From contig JAAAJB010000005.1 of assembly GCA_016098155.1 (NCBI GenBank), positions 62,001 through 126,000 of the forward strand: a stretch of 64,000 bases of DNA, written 5' to 3'. Position numbers and translations under genes: made by a program. Below are positions 59,001 through 64,000 of the stretch, one piece after another. The notes beneath the pieces are model-generated. The model ran no database searches and was not told the origin of the DNA. It saw only the letters and a program-made list of their open reading frames with translations. How positions within the stretch are numbered: position 1 is the stretch's first letter; each line of letters begins with the position of its first letter. The DNA comes from Actinomortierella ambigua (taxonomy: Eukaryota > Mortierellomycota > Mortierellomycetes > Mortierellales > Mortierellaceae).

Positions 59001-59739
59001 GGCGTCGACCTTGGACGGCAACTCCAATCTGCGGGGCGAGAACCTGGCGATCCATACGGTGCCGACCATCCACGATGCTATTGGTCTTGCAAAGTCGCTG
59101 CTCACATCCAAGGATCTCCTCGTTGTCGGTCGTGGTGTCACATCCAAGCGTACCGTGGCCACAGGAGGAGGTGATGCTGAATCCCCCGGTATTCCCATCA
59201 ACTCGACGACCCCGACATGGCTGTCAACGCATTCGGGAACGACAGGTCAGAACAACAACAACAACAACAATTCCAAGTCGCCCGAAATGGACAATTCGAT
59301 TGCCGAGAGCTCGGCGGCGGGACTGCGTCATCGACACTTGCGGAACCAGCCCTCGTCGCGGGACCTCCAGCATTCGAGTGTGACGATCATGACGATCCTG
59401 GGCGTGGTGTCGCATGCGTTCTTGACCTCCGAGTTGACATCGTGTCTGTTGTCGGTCCAGTCTGGTTTTAGCCCGACGGCTGGTGTGCAGCTGTCGAGGA
59501 TCGCGTCTGCTGTCCCACCCTCGCTGCGCGGTATGCCTGCAGAGGGATCGGGTTTGGTGCAGAAGAAGTCGTATCCTGGTGGTGGTGCTGGCACTGGTCA
59601 GATGGGCTTGCATCAGCTCCAGCCTTCAACAGGGTCGGCGACCTCTGGAGGCGCTCATCATCTGCCAGCGTTGTATACACCGCCCCAAACGCAGCCCCAT
59701 GGAGCGACTGGGGGTCAAAAACAAGAGACTCAGGATTAA
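56086..59739 (+). CDS. K+/H+ antiporter, Kha1-like, CPA2 family
   Basis: Membrane cation/proton exchanger, by analogy with yeast Kha1 acting in endosome or Golgi K+ and pH balance. Exons are 56086-56101, 56234-56304, 56584-57441 and 57607-59739, giving 1025 aa. The first coding exon is 16 nt, and intron 2 uses a GC donor (CAG|GCAAGT) with a normal AG acceptor. About 12 hydrophobic segments cover residues 25-430, with QPRVISEVIAGILLGPSVLG, GLELD, ITAFPVLARIL, GAVGDIAAW (Asp of the ion site) and NCKGLIELIVLNIGLD. The cytosolic tail of about 590 residues contains the conserved LRLLHLTDRSSSV and SGADVIIFPW segments plus Asn- and Gln-rich linkers. The start sits after an (AAC)n leader. Transported ions are inferred from family. 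Confidence 0.94.
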
Positions 59740-61357
59740 ACAAAAGTAGAAGGGGGGAGGGAGGAAAAATCTGGACATGCACACACTCACACACGCACGC
59801 ATCACTTGATTTTCTCTTTATGTAGTTTTTTTGTCTCTCTATACCAATTTGTATCTTAGCCTTTTTTTTTTTTAACTTTGCCACCAAAAAATAACACTGA
59901 CCACTTTTTCATTTGTGAGTCTTCAGGATCCATTGTTGGTTCTATGCAGGAGCACTGCACTAAAGAACATTGTGCTGTGCAAAGTGCACTACACTAGTGA
60001 CAGGAAGGAATAGTCTGCTCACATAGCATTGCTCTCTATGGTTCTTAGGCAGGGACGCGTTCGTTTAGTGTTTCCCTGAAGGGGCTCTGGAACGGAGAGC
60101 CAACAGAGGAAGGGTTCACAAAAAAAATGTGAGCATCAAGTCGATTCTCTTCACGCTAGCCATTCTAGGCCCATTTACACCATGGGCTGAGGAGATCTAG
60201 ACAGAGAGAGAGAGAGAGGGAGAGAGTCGACAAGGCTAGATAGAAAGAGAGATAAATGAATAGTCAGATAGAGAGTGAGCGAGAGACGAAGAATGAACAC
60301 TTTGCTACCTGGTAATCGCCAACGCCCTTCTTTGATATTGGGGATAGGTTAATTGACGTGAGGGAGAGCAAAAGAAAAAACAAGAGATTGTGAGACGCGT
60401 CAAGGAGGAAAAAAGGAGCTGGCGGTATATATTTTTTATTCTCTCTTCGGCTGAGGAGAGGAAGCGAAAATAGATCGCATATCCTAAACCGCTCATCGCT
60501 TTCATCTCTCGCCTCTGTCCTTTTTTTCTCGCATGGATAATGTACGGCGGGATGCATTGTTATTTGAGTCTCGGTTTTTTATTGTGTGGATCCCTGGTAT
60601 TCAAAAAATTTCATGCACGCCCACCGCCGCAAAAAAAAAATCTGTCAGCCCGAAACAAGAAAACAAGTGAAGGGTCAACAGCTCTTGTTGGACCACACCA
60701 AAAAAAAAGGCGCCACTACAAGAAAGAAAGAAAGAGAAAGAGAATGAATGAATGAAGGCAACGCTATAGGAGGCGCCAAAAGGAAGGGAGCCCAATTCCT
60801 TTGTGGTTTACCTGTCTTGGCTGCACCAAGAAGTCCAGAGAGACCTCAATTCCCAACGTTCCTACATTTTTTTTTTTTTTTTGCTTTTCTGCTCCCCCTT
60901 TCCCCTCCCCCCGGCCCGTTTTCTCCTCGTTTGCCGGCTTTGCACTTTGATCCATCGGAGCACAAAGCTGCTATCATACACACAGCAGCAAAAGAAAAAA
61001 AAAGGTGTACCTGGGACAGGGAACAGGCGCTTGGGCCATAGATATTGATCTACCCCCCTTCACTTCAAACTCTCTCTCCTTTCCCCGTTCTTTCAAGATG
61101 CACGCCCCCTCCTCACCTCTCTCCCCCTCTTTCTTCCCCCCCCCCTCTCGGGCCTGTCTCATCCAGAGAGGACGGTAGCAAGTGGGCTATTGTTATCGAA
61201 AAACAAAAACAGATTGTTTTTTTTATATCTTATTTATTTTAAGCGAAATGATGGTATGAATGATCTTATATTCAGAGGGGAGACGGTACATATCCCCCCT
61301 TGGAAATAGATATTGACATTAGGAGGATGAGAGAGAGAATGTGTGTGTGTGTGTGTT
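59740..61357. other. Convergent intergenic region, antiporter to CotH
   Basis: 1.6 kb between two stop codons. It has GA-rich repeats near 60201-60230, several A and T homopolymers, a C/T-rich block at 61090-61150 and a (TG)n at about 61340-61356 just 3' of the CotH stop. No supportable gene on either strand. Confidence 0.6.
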
Positions 61358-63507
61358 TTACTTGGGGAGGGCTCCGGCACGCTTGTTGATCCATTGCCTG
61401 ATACCAAAGTTGATGCTGTAGCCAGTCTTCTTGACGGGCTTATCGATGGAGGTGAAAAAGTCCGAGATGGTCCATCCATAGTTCTTGCCGGGCTGGGCAG
61501 AGCGGTCGATGCTGTAGTCCCAGGCAACATCCTCCTTGATGAGTTCCTTAAAGGCCGTGATGCGGGGCTCGAGGACCTTGTCCGTGAAGACGGCGTTGGC
61601 GATGGATTTGAGGATGAACTCGAAGCGGGCGGCAATGTCCTTGTTCTTGTAGATCAGCTTTGTGATCAGGGGGTGGTCCTTGCCCTTGCGTCTCAGACGG
61701 CTCGCAGCAAACTGCTTGTAGTCGACATCGACATCGGCACGGCCGCCGTCGGAGAAGGTCACGTCAAAGTCGGTGGGGATGAACTGCCAGACCTTGGTCT
61801 CGACGTTGAAGTACATAAAGTAGTTGTTGCCCTTCCACCAGTAGGCGTCCCAGTGGCCCGTCAGGAACTCGAGCGCCATCGAGCGCAGGAAGCCATCGAG
61901 ATCCAGATGAGAGTTCCAGAATTCAATAGCATCGGGCTTGGTAGGGTCATAGTCGCGGAGAACCTTCATAAAGTCGATGAACTGGGCCATCGGCTCCTCC
62001 TTGGTGTTCTGACCCAGGACCTTGTTCTCGTAGATCTCGGGGTGGTAGTCGGCCGTCTTGGAACCGTTCCAGGCCATGGTGGCCTCCAGGCCAGTAATGT
62101 GCGAACCCATCTGGTAGAGCGAACCCATCTCCTTCTCCTTGGTGATCCGGCCGTGGTGGATGCGCGTCGACAGGAATGGAGGCTCAATGTCCTCGACCAT
62201 GAGGTAGAAGCCGTGGGGCTTGCCGTTGACAAACACGCGGACGTAGCTGCCCTGGTAGGTAGGGACTGCGACCGAGTTGACCAGGTCAATGTACAGCCTC
62301 TCGCGGATCATGGTAGGGTCAAAGACCTGGGAGCGCAGCTTGATGATGGGGCGGTTGTAAAAAGTGTCGTCTCCGTCAAACTTGATGCGAAGCGACAGCT
62401 TTTCAAACTTGCGCGAGCCGTGACCGGAGACCTTGATCTTGACGGGCTCTACGGCATCGTAGACGTTTCCGGCGTTGATGAACTTGAAGCCAGCCTTGAT
62501 GGCCTTGACATCCACGGTCGGGTCCGTTGGCTTTTGGGGGTTATCGATCATTTTCTTAAACTCTGCAGGGTCCGGGGTCAGATGGATCGTACCGATCTGG
62601 TTGTTATCAAAGGCGACCGAGCCCTCGGGGGGCAGCGTAGATGGGTACACCTGCTTGATGGCCGGCACATCCGCCACCGTCACTTGGCGGTTGAAGAACT
62701 CGTTGGCGGTGGCGGTCAGCTTGCGGTTCTTAAAGGCACGCAGAAACTTTTCGCGCAGCACCACGCCGCCCTTGTCGTTCAGCTGAAGGTACCGGTAGCC
62801 CGACGACGACGATGCCTCGGGGATCTTTGCAGACCACAGAGGGAATGTTTTCTCCGTCGTCTCAAGAGGATAAAGCTTCTTGTTGATCTCCACCGCGAAG
62901 GTGTTGGTCTTGCTATCGGGGAAACCGATAACATTGTAGGTCACTGGAACGATTTTTTTTTGAAAACAATGAGAGCAAAGAGCGGAAGCAGAACATCCAA
63001 CAGAATACAGAACAGAAAAAAAAAAGGTCAGCTTTGGCTCTTTTTGTGTTTGGAGTGTGTGTTTTGTTTTGTCATCCACATCAAAGACAAAAGAAATGAA
63101 ACAAAAAGGCTGGCCTAGAGTGGCAAAAAATTAAAAACCAGAGTATTGTCTGATGGTGGTGGGGCGGGGGCGGGTGAGGCATAAGTGAGATCGTTGCAAG
63201 GGTGGGAAGGCGGAGAGAGAGGCGCACGCACGACGATCAAAAACAGAGTCGACTCGAAGCAATTAGGGTTTTGTGCTAACCAAAGCCGGAGAAAGGTTGA
63301 CTAAACAAGCATGCGCCGAAGTATGAAACGGGGCTAAGCTCAAGAATTGGGGAGAGGGTGGGAGGGTGGAGTGGACTAAGGAATGCATGCGTAAAGTGTT
63401 GGCCACGCTTTAGGCGACACACATTTAACGGTTTGATGATTCACCATACCTTCAGCATAGACGCTCGAGGTCAAAGCCAGCAGACCTGAGAGGAGATAGA
63501 TACGCAT
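61358..63507 (-). CDS. Secreted CotH-family protein (CotH kinase-like)
   Basis: Member of the spore-coat-protein-H family: atypical secreted kinases in bacteria, cell-surface proteins in Mucorales. Exons are 63507-63450 and 62943-61358, giving 547 aa. The first exon encodes exactly a signal peptide (MRIYLLSGLLALTSSVYAE), separated by a 506-nt intron from the mature protein. CotH-domain features include GSRKFEKLSLRIKFDG, RERLYIDLVNSVAVPT, VNGKPHGFYLMVEDI, FLTGHWDAYWWKGNNYFMYF and the metal-binding type motif PTDFDVTF (Asp 411 and 413). No hydrophobic C-terminal tail for a GPI anchor is seen (ends RAGALPK), and the short motif typical of Mucorales surface CotH proteins is absent. A secreted or wall-associated protein of unknown substrate is most likely. 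Confidence 0.92.
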
Positions 63508-63717
63508 GACGAAAGAGAGGCGGAGAGCAATGGAAGAGGTAGTGAAGGGGTAGGAGAGTAGATGATACCGGTAGACGGCAGGAATGGGGCGGAGGGAAGG
63601 TGGAGGGAGGGTGGGAGGAGGGAGGAGGGAGGTGGAGGTAGGTAAGGGTTAGGGGGAGGTAGTAGGTGGTGGGGACAAAAGACAAAGGTCGCTGGACAAG
63701 AAGTGGGGTCTGCCCGG

Positions 63718-63725
63718 TTTATATA
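63718..63725 (-). promoter_or_regulatory. TATA box of the CotH gene
   Basis: TATATAAA on the minus strand, about 212 nt upstream of the start at 63507, followed by pyrimidine-rich sequence in the sense direction. Confidence 0.6.
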
Positions 63726-63893
63726 CAATGTCTTTGCGACTGTATCGTTGAATTGTGCGGGCTGGCTGTACATACTCTTTTTTGCGCGTGTGGATGGTGG
63801 GGAGTACGCATGTTCCTGACCCATCCTTCTGGGCTGAGAAAAATCTGTGAAAAGAACAAACACACCCACCTAAAACTCTATGCGGCAGCCGCG

Positions 63894-63900
63894 TATAAAA
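63894..63900 (+). promoter_or_regulatory. TATA box of a gene outside the window
   Basis: TATAAAA reading rightwards, directly preceded by a GCGGCAGCCGC inverted repeat. Its gene would start beyond position 64000. Confidence 0.4.
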
Positions 63901-64000
63901 AAAGATCCGGGCAAAATGCTTTTTGTTCGGGTCATGTCCACCGATGTGTGGTGTTTATGTGGGCAGGCATACCAAGTAAAGAAACTGAAGAGATGGAAGA

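Larger units (their letters stand above)
63508..64000. other. Divergent promoter region at the right window edge
   Basis: 493 bp upstream of CotH. It contains GGAGG-rich tracts, a minus-strand TATA for CotH at 63718-63725, and near the edge a GCGGCAGCCGC inverted repeat (63882-63892) with a plus-strand TATAAAA at 63894-63900. The latter probably serves a gene beyond the window. Confidence 0.55.

Noticed and set aside
61343..63118. Long plus-strand open frame opposite CotH
   Set aside because: Antisense shadow of the CotH exon; composition is Val/Leu/Asp/Gly-rich and no domain is seen. Similar shadows opposite eIF3m, GRP94, hexosaminidase and the P450s were dropped for the same reason.
1..64000. 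tRNA, 5S or snRNA genes, CRISPR arrays and transposable elements
   Set aside because: I scanned by eye for B-box-like GGTTCRANNCC, the U6 core, regular spacer repeats and transposase or reverse-transcriptase motifs, and found none; weak matches such as TTTCGAATCCCC near 31145 lack the other tRNA arms.

Overview
The window looks like chromosomal DNA of an early-diverging filamentous fungus (Mucoromycota sensu lato, plausibly Mortierellaceae or a relative). The evidence is short GT-AG introns (about 100-700 nt), pyrimidine-rich (CT) leaders before start codons, a CotH-family secreted protein, an ER GRP94 ending in HDEL (budding yeast lacks GRP94), a two-finger GATA factor and CYP52/CYP4-like P450s. 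The phylum call is inference; no rRNA or other marker is present to test it.

Layout. The left arm (1-14300) carries four minus-strand genes: a proline dehydrogenase cut by the window edge (2196 to 1), two tandem cytochrome P450 paralogues (5324-7953 and 9360-11357) and a secreted GH20 beta-hexosaminidase (12228-14300). A gene desert of about 20 kb follows (14301-34540). It is rich in CT, TG and GTT microsatellites, contains a 10-N assembly gap at 20148-20157, and holds no gene I can support. The central block is a dense run of housekeeping and regulatory genes: a GATA transcription factor (34541-36712, +), alanyl-tRNA synthetase (37372-40567, +), GRP94/endoplasmin (41014-43930, +) and, convergent to it, eIF3 subunit m (44383-46535, -). 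Next come a mitotic B-type cyclin (49120-51718, +), a 4.4-kb repeat-rich spacer with a second N gap, a Kha1/CPA2-type K+/H+ antiporter (56086-59739, +) and, convergent, a secreted CotH-family protein (61358-63507, -). A core promoter at the right edge points out of the window.

Exon structures were rebuilt by hand from GT/AG (once GC/AG) sites, phase agreement and continuity of family motifs. All summed CDS lengths are multiples of three. The genes do not form a biosynthetic cluster. The P450 pair is the only local gene family, and it records a recent duplication with a difference of two introns between the copies.

Most worth a second look: the 20-kb desert; a coding-like but frame-broken stretch at about 46.8-47.5 kb; an EF-hand loop inside proline dehydrogenase; the 23-nt micro-exon and intron differences in the P450 pair; a 16-nt first coding exon and a GC-AG intron in the antiporter; a Lys-type destruction box in the cyclin with an ACGCGT palindrome upstream; and two promoter-like elements (2481-2525 and 54537-54543) that lead into sequence with no recognised gene. 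I found no clear sign of a wholly new multi-gene system.
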